DNA of 64,000 nt from Corythucha ciliata. Lineage: Eukaryota; Arthropoda; Insecta; Hemiptera; Tingidae. The notes below the pieces were generated by a model. That model ran no database searches, was not told where the DNA came from, and saw nothing but the letters and a program-made list of their open reading frames with translations. The stretch is taken from contig CM075938.1 in the NCBI GenBank assembly GCA_038030265.1, positions 46,059,189-46,123,188 of the forward strand, in the 5' to 3' direction. Below are positions 1 to 11,779 of the stretch, piece after piece. Every line of letters starts with the position of its first letter. Positions within the stretch are counted from its first letter, which is position 1. The translations under genes were made by a program, and so were the position numbers.

Positions 1-985
1 GTGCACCCCGGTAATTCAAGCTTCAGAATATTGTAGAATACTGTACAACAATTTTGTAACAAAGATAAATTACTCAACTTTCGAAGCACTCACAGCTTTA
101 GAGCCATGTTACCTTTGAAACAATAAGGAATAAGTGTTCTGGACGGTGTAACTGTTAAATTAAAGGTACACCCTGGAACCGGCCATTATGTTAGACAGAG
201 ACAAGTCCGTTTAATTCTATCGTTTTTATTCTCATTTTCGTGATTATACTCCTTTCATTGAATGTTTTCCATTCTATTGTTCGGTAAAGAAACTATGCTT
301 TGCTCTTATACCCAATCGACTTGCGTTAATTGATTAATTTCTTTCAGAGAAAATTCCGATCACAATTTGTATGTGTATGATTGAGGGTCGTTACCAGTTC
401 ATGTCCTCCAAAGCGAGGGGGGATGCTACAATTCTGGGGTGTGTTTTCGTAGGTAAAGGAAAAATATAGACATTCTCCAAACTGTTGGCTTATTATTCCT
501 CAATAAAAAAGTCGTTGTACTCATATCGCAAAATTTTGTTGATCCCAACCCCTCCCGACATTTGTCTTTTTCTGTTTCAAGGTTCATAAAAACCAAATCC
601 GCGAAAAAATGCCCGTCCTGGACTTTTTTTCTCTGTCGGATAAATAGCAAAATATTTTATTTTGTACACAGGCTCCACTCAAGGTCTATTAGTTGATCCC
701 TCCCCCCTAATAGTTGATAACCTTCACTCTGAAGGGGTGAAATATGGGCGAAAAAGTCTTAAAAGTAACGCTAGAATTAGCCAATTGCTGCGGCTCCTCC
801 CCAAAGTCGACTCAGCTAATCACTAGTTAATGACTTTTTTTTTTAGACTGCGGTGAACGAAATCGATTGAATTGCTGGGATTGGTTCTCCGTGAGATTGA
901 ACAATAAATGCTAGTTGCAGTTCATATTCATAATTTATTAACAATCTCATTGAAAATAATAAGCCATTGCCAGCGTTTTAAATAT
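1..985. other. No feature seen
   Basis: AT-rich sequence without a recognisable gene or repeat. Confidence 0.5.
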
Positions 986-989
986 AAAA

Positions 990-1136
990 TTACCGTGACC
1001 TTGGTTTCGGCAACGCCACGATCAAACGGGTTGAGATTGAAACACAAGACGTGTGTTCAACAGTTGTTGTGCTAACTATTATCATATAGTTAGAAGATGC
1101 CGTTGCCGAAACCGCGGCGACGATAATTTTACGGTA
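990..1136. mobile_element. Short palindromic MITE
   Basis: The arms contain GGTTTCGGCAACGCC (1001-1016) and GCCGTTGCCGAAACC (1099-1113), with outer ends TTACCGT and ACGGTAA. The loop of about 85 bp is AT-rich. Confidence 0.65.
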
Positions 1137-1189
1137 AAGCAGGAACATTATGGAATGTAAATAAAAAGTAGGAAAATATCTTTGTCTCT

Positions 1190-1770
1190 TCTTTACCGGG
1201 AACTGAATTTCGCTCACTAAAATAAATTTTGTATCTGATATACTAGTTTTACGGGTTTTGCTTATTAAAAACCAATTTTTGCAGGTCTGACGCGCTGATG
1301 ATCGCACTCTAAAAACCATTTCACGGCTTTTTCTCGCTAAAAACCAATTTTCGTAGTTCTGGCTAAAAAAAAAAATCTAATGTCGCGGTTCTTCTGTTGT
1401 TGAAAAACCAATTTTGTGGCTGTATGTTGCTGAAAAACCATTTTCGCGGGATTACCTTATTCAAAACCATCAATTACGCGGTTTTACCACACTAATCAAA
1501 GCATTTTCGTGATTCTGGTTCATTACAACGCAAATTTCGTGGGATTTGCTAGCTATTATGTATAAACCATTGTTGCTGGTCTTGGCTCACTAGAATGCTC
1601 ATTTCACGGTGTTTTCTCGCTGAAGAACAAAACCCTCAATTCGTAGGTCTTGCGGGCTTGACAAAAGGCCTATTTTGTGGTTTTTGGGCTTGGTGATTAC
1701 CCAATTTTGTGGGGTTGCCTCATTTAAATGATCCATTTCACAGATTAGGCGTTCCTAGCTACTAAAAAAC
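1190..1770 (+). repeat. Family B array, composite copy 1
   Basis: Degenerate tandem units of about 30 bp built on TAAAAACCAATTTT, then CGTGG, then TTTTGCTCAC (for example 1265-1285, 1340-1360 and 1408-1450). The units are heavily diverged, with irregular lengths. Confidence 0.75.
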
Positions 1771-1774
1771 AATT

Positions 1775-2400
1775 TTTTGGTTCAAATTCAAAAGCCCGTA
1801 AAGCCAGAGCTCCGTAAAAATCTCAATTTTTTGTGAGACCCTCCAAGACAAGATATCATGCGGTCTTCTCAGGAAAGCTGCCCTTTTCCTAAGATCACGA
1901 GCTGGGTTTACGCGCCTGTTGAAGACTATATATAACCTGACTGTTGAAGGCGAGTTCCTGTGACAAGAAGCTATTCGTCTCTAAGACGGAAGAGTCCAGT
2001 TTGGGGGAATAAAATACCGCGGTTACCATCCCAGAAGACGAAAATTCCAAGTTCAATTGTTCCAAAAACTATCACATTTTGGGGTGAAAATAGTCAGTTA
2101 TTCGACGGCAATTCCGAAATAGAATGCAAAAAAAGGCAGATTTACAGCAGAGATGTTAAGGTTTTGACGATTCACGACGCTTTAACTGAGCTTATCCAGT
2201 TTCTGGGGTAGAATTGACAATTTATCGCGTCGATTTACCTAACGTTATAATTGATGAGCTACCGGGTTCTCTATCTGGGGACTCATCCCCTAATGTAAGC
2301 CTGCCATGGGCACTGGGATGCATCGCTGACTTGTTCACACGTGACACGTGATGCTGCCCGCCCCAGATCCCCCCCCCCCTCCCGGCTGGCTAAGCCTCTT
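1775..2400 (+). repeat. Composite repeat core, copy 1
   Basis: Single-copy-like core between the B and A arrays. It shares in order with 9612-10560 and 55700-56300: AATTCAAAAGCCCGTAAA, AGCTCCGTAAAAATCTCAAT, GTTGAAGACTATA, GAAGAGTCCAG, CAGTTTCTGGGG, TTGATGAGCTACC and TCTGGGGACTCATCCCC. There is no convincing coding frame. Confidence 0.75.
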
Positions 2401-3320
2401 GCCGTTAACTAGCGATTTTTTCTCGTTTAGCCAAGAATTAGCATTTTTATCAATTTTGGACGCGAATTAGTGATTTTTATCCACGATTGGCGTTTTCTTA
2501 ACTAAAGCTATGAATGAGCGTTTCTTCTCAATTAGCATTTTTCACAAAAAAGTCGACAATACGAGTTTTTCTCGATTTTAGCCACGAATTAGCAATTTCT
2601 GTTGCTTTAGCCAAGACTTAGCAATTTATCTCAGCATGCGAAGATGACCGTTGAAACGTGAATTGTCTCAATTTTGGTTTGTGAATTAGGATGCCACGCA
2701 AATTAGAGCTTTTCCGACATTATCTCCAACCACGCCTTGAGTTCACACTTTTTCTCCATTTTAGCAGCAAATTAGTGATTTTCTCAGTTTTAGCAGTGAA
2801 TTAGCGCGTTTTATCTATATTATCACAGAATTGGCAATGTATTCACATGTTGTAGCAATGAATTAGCGCTTTTTTCATTCTTAGCCCCGAATTAGCGCTT
2901 CCTCTCAATTTCAGCTATGAAGCTGCCTCCAACATTCACGAATTGGCGTTCTCTCAATTCCAGCTTTATAAATAAGAGCACTTTTTTTCTAATTTTAGCC
3001 GCGAATAAGCACTTGATAAATTTGGCCTCCAATATGCGATTTTATTACATTTTGCCTATGTGAGTTAGTTTTTCCTCATTTTAACAGCGAATTAGCCATT
3101 TTTCTCAATTTTAGCAACAAACTGCAAATTTATACTGCTAAAATTGAGAAAAATCAATAATTCGCTGGTGAAATGGGGAAAAACCGCTAGCTCATAGTTA
3201 AATGTGAAAAAATCGCAAATTCATGTCGAATAAACAAGTAATTTTTTACCATGTTAACAGCGATTTAACGGTGTATTCACATAATAGCGATGAATTAGCA
3301 TTTTCCCCTCAAATTTAAAC
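2400..3320 (+). repeat. Family A array, composite copy 1
   Basis: About 30 degenerate units of about 30 bp with the theme TTTTAGCCGCGAATTAGCG, then a T-rich stretch, then CTCAA. The conserved right end is CGAGAATCAGGGCTGGTTTA, then TCACTATTTTGAGCGCGGAT. It is matched at 11482-11518 and more loosely at 56835-56875. Confidence 0.8.
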
Positions 3321-3384
3321 GAGAATCAGGGCTGGTTTATCACTATTTTGAGCGCGGATCATCTATGGACATTTAGGCTCATTA

Positions 3385-3660
3385 AATGGCTGGTCGCCTA
3401 TCTATAGAAGACGAGAATCTTTCTTCCATATTGTAAAAAACTTTTAATTCGTGTATAAAATTGAGACAAACGTAATTTTGCGACTAAAAAAGCGAAAAAG
3501 CTCAATTTAAGGATTATAATTGGGATAAGGCGGTAATTCGCGATTAAAAATTTTAAAAACGCCAATTCGCAGTTTCTGGATGTGACTTTGGCCAAAATTA
3601 AGGAAAATACGTAATTCACTAGTAAAAGTGAAAACAAATTGCTAATCAATGCCTAAATCG
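3385..3660 (-). repeat. Family A array, inverted segment
   Basis: Units on the opposite strand (gcggtaattcgcgattaaaa, gccaattcgcag, tacgtaattcac), so the array reverses orientation after 3380. Confidence 0.65.
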
Positions 3661-3684
3661 GCCTTAAATGCCTAATTACATCAA

Positions 3685-3836
3685 CCGAGTAGCTCGGCCG
3701 AGTGGCTGCGTCGAGTCACTGGGCCGGGACCGAGCAGAGGCAAAATCACATGCTCGTCACTAGGCCGAGTACTGTCTGTGGTGATGAAACATTAGTTTTA
3801 CTCGCCCGAGAGCATTGTCTCGGCCGAGCACTCGGT
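3685..3836. mobile_element. GC-rich hairpin element with CTCGGCCGAG palindromes
   Basis: The ends ACCGAGTAGCTCGGCCGAG and the inverse of CTCGGCCGAGCACTCGGT are inverted repeats. The perfect 10 bp palindrome CTCGGCCGAG occurs at both ends. The sequence is GC-rich in an AT-rich neighbourhood. Confidence 0.55.
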
Positions 3837-3839
3837 ACG

Positions 3840-6180
3840 TGTAAATATAATATGTATAGGCTTTAAGGGGCCTCTTAGAGATTTCCGCCTCGGCCCAATT
3901 AATGTAGGTGCGCCACTGCCCCTAGAAACTGACAATTTGCACCAGACACCGACTCTACGCGCACGAAACTAGTATTCGGCCCATAGAGCCTGCAAGTATA
4001 TGCCCCCGGCGGCTCCATAGTCGTTGGTTTTTGTATGAACAAAAAACCAAGCTGCGACTTCTATCATTACGTAGACCGTGAAAATCGAAAACCAATATGT
4101 ATCTCGCAAGAAGACCGGCTAGGCGAAAAAGCTTGCGTCAATCGCGTTACTCTAAATCAAACTTTACAGTGAAATCACCACGTGCTGTTCTTAATCCCAA
4201 TGAGTGCAAAACTGAAATAAGTATCACTAAACTAAGTAACTGAAATAACTATGTACTCACGGGATGTCCGTCATTTACTTTTCGGGTTATTACATTCATT
4301 AAATTAACCTGAATACTTTTACCATATAGCATTGGAGAAATAAATTAATTATTTCGTGGAACTCGATAGTTAAGCAATGGCTGTACAGTATACAATGATT
4401 TGCTAAACGCTCGTACTGTTTAATGTAGCTATTGAGAATAGTACAGGCTATTGTGTGTGTTATAGCCAGGGAGCATTAACACTGACATTATCCAGAGTCT
4501 GCGTTCATAAGTAATATAGCTAACAGGATGATTATTGTCTCTTGAAGAAAATACGAATATCAAATTTTTGTTCAGCGATGAGGCTTCTTGAGATACCCTC
4601 CCTTCCATCTCAACAACACAATACTCTCACTCGGCGTCACGCCACACTCAGCTTTGCCACTCTGTGTCTCTGTTGCTGCCGGAACAAGGAAAATGTACTT
4701 TGACAACGCCTACTATATCACGAATTCCTACCTTTAAGTGTCCTTGTGGGGCATCTCATCTCATTCTACCCTCACCGCAGTTTGTAATAGGAGTAGCGAC
4801 ATTTGTTTAAGAGGAGGCAAGCTCAAGGTGTTATTTTGAGCCTCTAACCTAGGAAACGGACAGCGTGCTTTCCTGGAGTAAGTTACCTGCAATAATTAAC
4901 TCCTAAGTTATGAGAGGTATATTTGGAAGCTGTCCACCCACCAAACCCCATTGAATCGAGGATTCAGCCGCGATTACAATGCAGGAATATGAAGCCTTGA
5001 TCACGAATAGTATGATGGTACTGAGAATAAGCGTGATCAATGTTTGTATTATCCTTAGAGTGAATAGGTCATTAGGGGGATAGGGGTATGTATACTCTTT
5101 TGTTTTCTAGAGCTACCGTAGTGCGACTCAAACAAAACCAAACCACTCAATCCCTGCGTTCCAGTTCACTCACCAATCGTATTTAAATTCAACACAAAAA
5201 GAAGTATAGGTCGTTTAGAATTGCTAACTAAGTAACGTTTAATGCAAATTAAAGCAAAGGGAAAGGAAGTTTTCACGGAAATGGAGGATTTAGACGATAA
5301 CAAAATAAATAACGTGGCTGGTTGGATGTCTCACAATCAGAGCAAAACTGATTTTCGCTGTTCTCTCGTTAAAAGTTAAGTTGAATAAAATCTATAGGTA
5401 TGAAAAATATTTCGACCTTTTTTCACGTTCGGGGAGAGGATCAAAAATTTGTGACTGCAATCTCCGTTGTAATTGTAAATTTCCGTGATTTATTTGAATT
5501 GACTTAGAGGACTTTACGATAAAAACGAATCTCAGATTGATGGGATCGAACGAAATTAGGCCTCCTCCCACACCCCCCGGCGGCCAACGAACCTGCAGTT
5601 CTTTCAGCTCTCCCAGGCTTTTACCACGGGGAGATTTATTCGCTTTGCATGCGCGAGCTTGTGTATTTATGTTTAAGCTTTGGGCTCAACAGCATCGTCA
5701 CCCCTTTCCATTTCCACGGTGGCGCCCCTCTCTTTCCACAGGTGTTGAATAGAAGGAATGAGATAAATTTACACACCCGTATATATCATTGGGTGAAAGA
5801 GTAAACCCACTTTTGACAACACATTGTTAACTGCTATCGCAGCTCGGTCCAGTGGAGAAATGAGTGGAGCATTGTGTTTTCGACAAGATTCAAAAGGATT
5901 TATCCGTTTTTAGGTGGTAGTCAATCAGAACTGTTTCAATTTTTTCTTATTGTACTCCCTTCCGTATACTCTCAACAACGAGAGAGCCACATTCCCAGCC
6001 TGAAAACACAACAGGAAAGTAGCACTTGTGACGAAAGTGTACATGAAACCAAATGTTTAAATTAGTGCGGACAAAGTAGTTATTCTGTTTGGTCGAACTA
6101 CGCTTTTCAAGATTGAAGCCAATGCAGCTTGCCCAAAACGTTATGGTGCAATTACACGTGAGAGTAACTCTCGAGAGTTG
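3840..6180. other. No feature seen
   Basis: Plain intergenic sequence. Only short, unrecognised open frames (for example 5537-5752, proline-rich by composition). Confidence 0.5.
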
Positions 6181-6189
6181 AACTCTCTG

Positions 6190-6339
6190 AAGCTGCGTTT
6201 ACATTTGAGAGTTTTTTGCTTTCGAGAGTTAGCACCATGAGAGTGCAAGGATGCCCTTCCCGAAAACTCTCTGGCCCGTTTAGACTGGCGAGTTAAGCTC
6301 TCGAGAGCAAAAAACTCTCAAAATATGTAAACGCAGCTT
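6190..6339. mobile_element. Palindromic MITE with GAGAGTT-rich arms
   Basis: Ends AAGCTGCGTTTACAT and its inverse ATGTAAACGCAGCTT; inside, GAGAGTTTTTTGCT pairs with AGCAAAAAACTCTC. The flank at 6155-6188 carries additional CTCTCGAGAG palindromes, suggesting a nested or older relative. Confidence 0.7.
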
Positions 6340-6662
6340 TACTTTCAAAAGATCACATAATTCCGAAGAGTAGATTGCTCGCTAATTCATCGCTCATTCA
6401 TTGGTCATCTCTTGTCCAACATTGGCCCATTACTGCTTTGCAATCGCGAATGTATTGTTCCCCAGGGCGTTTACCATAACTGATTAATGGATATTCAAGC
6501 AACAGAGGGGGACTTCAGTGTAACTTTATCTCGTAGATGAATTAATCCTTAATTAAATTAATTAAGATGAAAATATTTCCTCCCCTCATTCACCCCCTGA
6601 CTGACTGATCAGACTTTTCTTTCACAGCTGTTTAAAGGACTAACCTCTCCAATTTCCCTTTG

Positions 6663-6892
6663 TTAAGGCGGGGTTTCAAGCACTTTAGAATTCGAATGTG
6701 TTTTAAGGTAATTTCAGGGATGAAATTTGGAAAAGCAAGATCTAACGTCACTGTAGAACTTTCTGAAGATTAAAATTAGACATTAAAATCAAATATTGAT
6801 GCAGAAATGGAGCCAAAATTTATGTGTGAAGTTTAGGCGAGGTGCGACTGGGAAGGGGTCGAGGAAACCCGCCTGAACCCCCCCCCCCTTAA
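6663..6892. mobile_element. Single-arm copy of the TTAA-type MITE
   Basis: Bounded by TTAAGG at 6663 and CCTTAA ending at 6892, compatible with a TTAA target duplication as in piggyBac-like elements. It shares the run GGGATGAAATTTGGAAAAGC, then AGATCTAACGTC, and GACTGGGAAGGGGTCGAGGA with 34561-34950. It has one long arm and only about 35 bp of the other. Confidence 0.8.
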
Positions 6893-6899
6893 GAATTAG

Positions 6900-7575
6900 T
6901 AAATTTTAAAATATACGATAAATTATCGCCGGCCGACCTTTCTTGGACGTTCCCTGACTTTAAACGTTTATCTTAAGACGGAAAGTTAAATCGGCGTGTT
7001 CTGCAGGGCAGGGGCAAAATAGTACTTTACTCTGTTTCGTGACAAGGCGTTTCCCTTCTCGTATAGTTTTCATTGAAAGTGTTACAGTCATTCAGTCCAG
7101 GACATTCCATGTTTTTCTCAAATTTTCCTACATAATTGGGTCACGTAATAGGCCCATGAATCTAACAAATTACGCTTATCTAACGTAAATTATTTCGTAG
7201 GAAAGACACATGTAGCCGAAAGGAATAAAAGTGGCCCTCCATTTCCCAGTTGATGTAAATTTAAAAGCGGAATAATCAATACTGCTCCCCTCCGTCTTGG
7301 ACGCTGGGTCAATTGGGTCGGGTCATTTCTAAAAAAGCACCCTATTACACAAGTTTTGCCGCAACAGCACTGTGTCCTGACAACGGTGTTATAGAATTGA
7401 AGAGGGAATGCGGTACAATTATGTGAGTATGAGACGCATGTAATAGAAACAACTCGTGAGGTTTCGAAATTCAAATGATACATGCTCTCGAAAACACCCG
7501 CGTTTTGTCGTTTGAAACAGTAATTTTTGAGCATTAACTGCTCAACCCAATGACTTATGCCCAGGCGCGTATCCA
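6900..7575. other. No supported feature
   Basis: Holds most of a 139-codon - strand open frame (7190-7609) with no recognisable domain. Its 5' end lies at the edge of the family C region. Treated as non-coding. Confidence 0.45.
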
Positions 7576-7579
7576 AGGG

Positions 7580-9115
7580 GGATAGATCCCAATTGCAAGT
7601 GGCCGCCAAAAGATTGGAAATTCGGAGGAGAAATCACCGCGAAATTACAAGTTTCGAGGCTAAATATCAGTGATATGCTAGTTTCGGACATGGTAGTCGC
7701 GAAACTGCTTGATTGAGGGGATAAACGGCTGGATTCCAAATTTCCGTTAAATTGCAAGTTTCAGCAGGGCATTTTTTTCCAGGTCTCCCCTGATTTTCGA
7801 GGTCAAGCCGGCCCCAGCACGGCACCAAATCTTTAATTACCATAAAATAACACATTTCGGGCCAGAATAGCTGCAGAATTCCAAATTTCTAATCTTTATT
7901 TTCGTGAAATCACAAGTTTCACGCCTCTTTTATTTCTAGCAGCCGCAGAACCCGGTCGCTGTCAGGGCGGCCGTCTATCCCGGGGTCTGTGGCTACTTAC
8001 GATTAGAAATAAAAGGCAGCAAGCCCGGGCTAAGACGGTCACCCCAACAACGCCAAAAGCATGACGAATAGCCACGAATTTCCAACGTAATGAGCTAAGT
8101 TTCCGAGAAAGATGGAACCTTCCTGACGTGATACTCGCAAAAATGTGAAGTTTAATTTGTTGATTTTCCGCAAAATTGGAAGTTTCCTAGCTCAATGTCC
8201 ACAAAATTTCGTGGCTCGGGGCGATATATCAGCGAAATTGCAAGTTTCGGGTCAGGATTTCGACACAATTGTATATATCCAGGATCTTTCGCAATCGTAC
8301 GGTCCGCGGGAATCCGTGCCAGATGTATAGCCGTGTAATTACTACTTTTAGAGCTAAATATTTGTGAGTTGGAAGTTCGGGTTCAAATTTGAGGGAAAGT
8401 ACAAATTTCCTGATAGAATATCAATGAAATTGACAGTTTAATTTGACAGCATAATGAGCGAATTTGACATGAATGAAAAATTTATGCCAATAAGTTGCAA
8501 GTTTCGGGAACTTTGTTGTAGTGACGTATCTTAGCGTAGCGCGGCCCCAAAAGTGCCCAAAGCCTGACGATTATCCACGAGTTTTAAATTTTTCTGGCTG
8601 AATTTCCGCGGCATTGCAACTTTTAAAGGGTCCATAGACGTACAATAAATATTGCGCAATAAATTTGTACAATATTTCGTTTCCAGATGTTTAGGGATAA
8701 AAAAATAGCTTGTTCATTATATTGTGCAACCCATCAATACAACCCACAAACGTTCAATTTTATTGTACAACCCCTATTATTGCGCAATATTATTGTACGT
8801 GTATGGGCCGCTTTAGTTCCCATCCCCTGTGAAAATGCAAGTTTCAGGTCATAATTTCGGTGGAATCTCAAGTTTCGTGGTCTTTTATTTTAGAGGCAGC
8901 TGACCCTGCGTGGTTCAGCCGGACGCGACAGAGCGCCCAAAGCTTGATGAATAGCCACAACCTCAAAACAATCGGAGCTAAATATCAGTGCAATATGAGA
9001 AATTTCAAGTTTCGGATCTGCAAATATTCGCGAAATTTCTAGTTTCTTCTTTCTGGTATCCATTATCGCGAATTCCCAAGTTTCTGGGCTAAATGCGAAA
9101 TTGAAAGTTGGCAAT
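7580..9115 (+). repeat. Family C region with higher-order structure
   Basis: Units of about 30 bp with the theme GGGCTAAATATC, then CGCGAAATTGCAAGTTTC. A longer module recurs: a GC-rich piece, then GCCCAAAGC and TGACGAATAGCCACGA, near 8050, 8545 and 8935 and again at 34265. A MITE (8624-8815) interrupts it. There is no gene. Confidence 0.75.
8624..8815. mobile_element. MITE inside the family C region
   Basis: About 192 bp with inverted ends TAAAGGGTCCATAGACGTAC on the left and the inverse of CTAAAGCGGCCCATACACG on the right, continuing ACAATA and ATTGCGCAATAA in both arms. No coding sequence. Confidence 0.75.
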
Positions 9116-9344
9116 ATAGTTTTTGAGGGAGGGATAAGTATCGTGTTCATGAAGAGATTTCAAAACAAGTCGAGTTAAATAATCGGGGCCAAGGGAAGGT
9201 CGATGTAAGGACGCGTCGACGCATATTTTTACTTCGATGATGGCTCAAAAACGTTTGTCACGAAATAGAGGTTAGGGCCAAGGCTAAATAAAGTGAAATT
9301 CAACCAGGGCCGTCTTGATAAATGTTATATTTTTAGGGTTCTGG

Positions 9345-9375
<31 letters not shown>

Positions 9376-9386
9376 CTTCTTCTACT

Positions 9387-9625
9387 TCTACTAGTGCCGT
9401 CTTTATTAAAGTTGGGGCTCCGGGCCCGGAATATCAGTGGGCCCCCTTTTTTACCGAATTTCGCTTTCTCTAAAATACATTTTGTATCTGATATAGTAAT
9501 TTCACGGGTATTACGCACTGAAACCCCATTTTTACAGGTCTGACTCACAGAAAACCCAATCGTGGTTGTTCTACTGCTGACAAACCCATTTTGCGGCTGT
9601 TTGTTGCTGAAAAACCATTCGCCTC
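9387..9625 (+). repeat. Left end and family B array, composite copy 2
   Basis: It starts at GTGCCGTCTTTATTAAAG with GGGCTCCGGGCCCGGAATA, a GC-rich terminus shared with copy 3 at 54888. Then come B units such as GGTATTACGCACTGAAACCC. A T run of about 29 lies just upstream, at 9347-9375. Confidence 0.75.
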
Positions 9626-10560
9626 TACGACGAAAGAGTCCAGCTTGGGGGACTATAAGACTATACCGCAGTTACCATTCCACAGGGCCTTCTAGGGGCC
9701 GAAAATTCCATGATCAATTCCAAAAATATCTTGAGTAATGTGGTGAATATTTCTGAGGAACAAATCGCCAGTTATTCTACAGAAATTCCGAAATAGAATG
9801 CAAAAAATACAGTTTTACAGCAGAGATGTAAGGTTTTGACAGTTCACGACCAAGGTGACTAAACTCTTCTATAGGTGCCGCAGATTTCCCCCAGCTCATC
9901 AGTCGGGAGGGCTCCTCACCAGCAGTCCTTTACTCCCGATTGCTCACCCTAGAGCAGCAGAGCAAGTTAATTTTGAAATTAAAGTTTATGAATTCTCAAA
10001 AATCCCAACACAATAACAATTAATAATGTACTGAGTCGAGCGCAATGGCGGTTGGGACTGCTCGTCACGTAGGTGAAGGAAAGTGATCTGCGGCACCTAT
10101 AGAAAATTTAGTCACCTTGGTTCGCACGACCCTTCAACTATGCTAATTCAGTTTCTGGGGTCGAATTGACGATTTCTCGCTTCGATTTACCTCGCGTTAT
10201 AATTTTTTTTTTCAGGCCGAGTCCGGCGACGCTAAAGCCACAAGTGGGCTCCAACGTCATACCCATTGAGGGCCCCGGACTCGGAAATTCCGAGTTCTTC
10301 TTGGCTCTTCAAACCTCCTTACCCTCCCTAGAAATTCCAGCACTCGGACCCCCTGAGCCCTGGAGAATTCTAGTCGCGTTATAATTGATGAGCTACCGAG
10401 TTCTCTTTCTGGGGACTCATCCCCGAACACCTTTAACTGTGCTAATTCAGTTTCTGGGGTCGAATCCCCGAATATTAGCCTGCAATAGGCTTTGGGATGC
10501 ATCTGACTTGTTCTCACCTCATGAAGCTGCCCACTCCTAGATCAAAGGCTGGCTACGCCC
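9612..10560 (+). repeat. Composite repeat core, copy 2
   Basis: Paralogue of 1975-2400, split by the MITE at 9850-10120. Part of the core is also duplicated internally: TAATTCAGTTTCTGGGGTCG occurs at about 10143 and again at about 10443. Confidence 0.75.
9850..10120. mobile_element. MITE inserted in composite copy 2
   Basis: Terminal inverted repeats CCAAGGTGACTAAA, then CTATAGGTGCCGCAGAT on both sides. The flanks ttcacga and ttcgcacga look like a duplicated target of 8-9 bp. The paralogous region at 2160-2215 lacks the insertion (gattcacgacgctttaactg), so it is a natural empty site. Confidence 0.82.
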
Positions 10561-11500
10561 CTGCCGTGAACTAGCGATTTTTCCTCTTTTAGGCAAGAAT
10601 TGGCGTTTTTTCTCAATTTTAGACGTGAATTAGGTATTTTTCTCATTTATATCCGCGATTAGTGTTTTCTTAACTTGAGCTGTGAATAAGTGCTTTTTCT
10701 CAATTAGCGCTTTTCACTCATTTTAGTCGACAATATGAGTTTTTCTCTATTTTACCTCGAATTAGCAATTTATTTTGCTTTAGCCATGACTACAGCACTT
10801 TATCTCAGCAACATTAGTGGCCGTTAAAACCGTGAATTTTCTCAGTTTTGGCTTTAAGTCAGGATGCCTCGCAATTTAATTTCGGCTTTAAAAGAGCCCT
10901 TGTTCTCATTTCTAGCGGCAGTTGTCACTTGTTCTTAATTTTGGCCATGAATGTGCGATTTTTTCACATTTAGGTAAGCGAGTTAGAGCTTTTTCCCCAT
11001 TTTGGCAGTGAGTTAGCGATTTTTCTCAAATTTTTTGGTGCCGTGGTGGTTTTTGCGTGCATCAGTAAGTTAGGATGCCTCGCAAATTTCAAATTTAGCC
11101 ACGCATTAGAGCTTTTTCGAAATTATTTCACATTTAGTCATGAGTTAGCACTTTTTCTCATTTTTAGCCGTGAATTAGCACTTCTCAATTTTTTGAAATT
11201 ATTTCATATTTAGTCATGACTTAGCAATTTTCCTCATTTTAGCATCTAATCAACAATTTGTCTCAATTTTAGCAGCTAACTGCGAATTTATGGTGCTAAA
11301 ATCGGGAAAAATCACTAATACCGATAAAATGGGGGGGGGGGCGCTAATTAACTCAGAGTTAAATGTGAAAAAATCGCCAATTCATGTCGAAAAAGCAAGT
11401 AATTTTTTCCCGTTTTAGCAGCGAGTATTCATATTCACACATTATAGCGATGAATTGGCGCTTTTTTCTCAATTTTAACCGAGAATCAGGGTTCATCACT
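10560..11500 (+). repeat. Family A array, composite copy 2
   Basis: Degenerate units of about 30 bp (TTTTAGCCGTGAATTAGCAC at 11161 is a clean example). A few units are inverted near 11290-11390. Confidence 0.8.
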
Positions 11501-11777
11501 ATTTCGAGCGCGGATTTGCTAAGGACCCCCTTCCCTTATTACTTTTTGCCCCTCATCCCTACATCATTGCGCTACTGGTTCCACATCAAAAACAAAAACC
11601 CTAAAACGTTTATAGACTCATGAAAAAATAAATATTTTATTTTAGGTTCGGTCAACGTTGGTCGCCTATCGATATTAGGTGCCCGAGTTCTTCCATATTA
11701 GAAAAAAGATCTGAAGGTCCTGGGCTCCCCTTGACACGGGACCCCGCGGGCCCAGGCCCATCGAGCCCTCGCCTAAA
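11500..11777 (+). repeat. Right end of composite copy 2
   Basis: Contains GCGCTACTGGTTCCACATCA (shared with 56905-56930) and GGTCGCCTATCGATATTAGG (shared with 3391). It then ends in GC-rich CGGGCCCAGGCCCATCGAGC and CCTAAAGACG, an inverse of the CGTCTTTA found at the left end. Confidence 0.65.
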
Positions 11778-11779
11778 GA

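Noticed and set aside
2400..3320. Regular repeats of about 30 bp resembling a CRISPR array
   Set aside because: Units are degenerate, with no constant repeat alternating with unique spacers and no cas genes. The DNA is eukaryotic (introns, LINEs, LTR elements).
7190..7609. 139-codon open frame on the - strand
   Set aside because: No domain, no splice context, and its start overlaps family C repeat sequence.
9387..11777. Helitron interpretation of the composite repeat
   Set aside because: No TC start or CTRR end with a terminal hairpin was found; the ends instead suggest short inverted termini.
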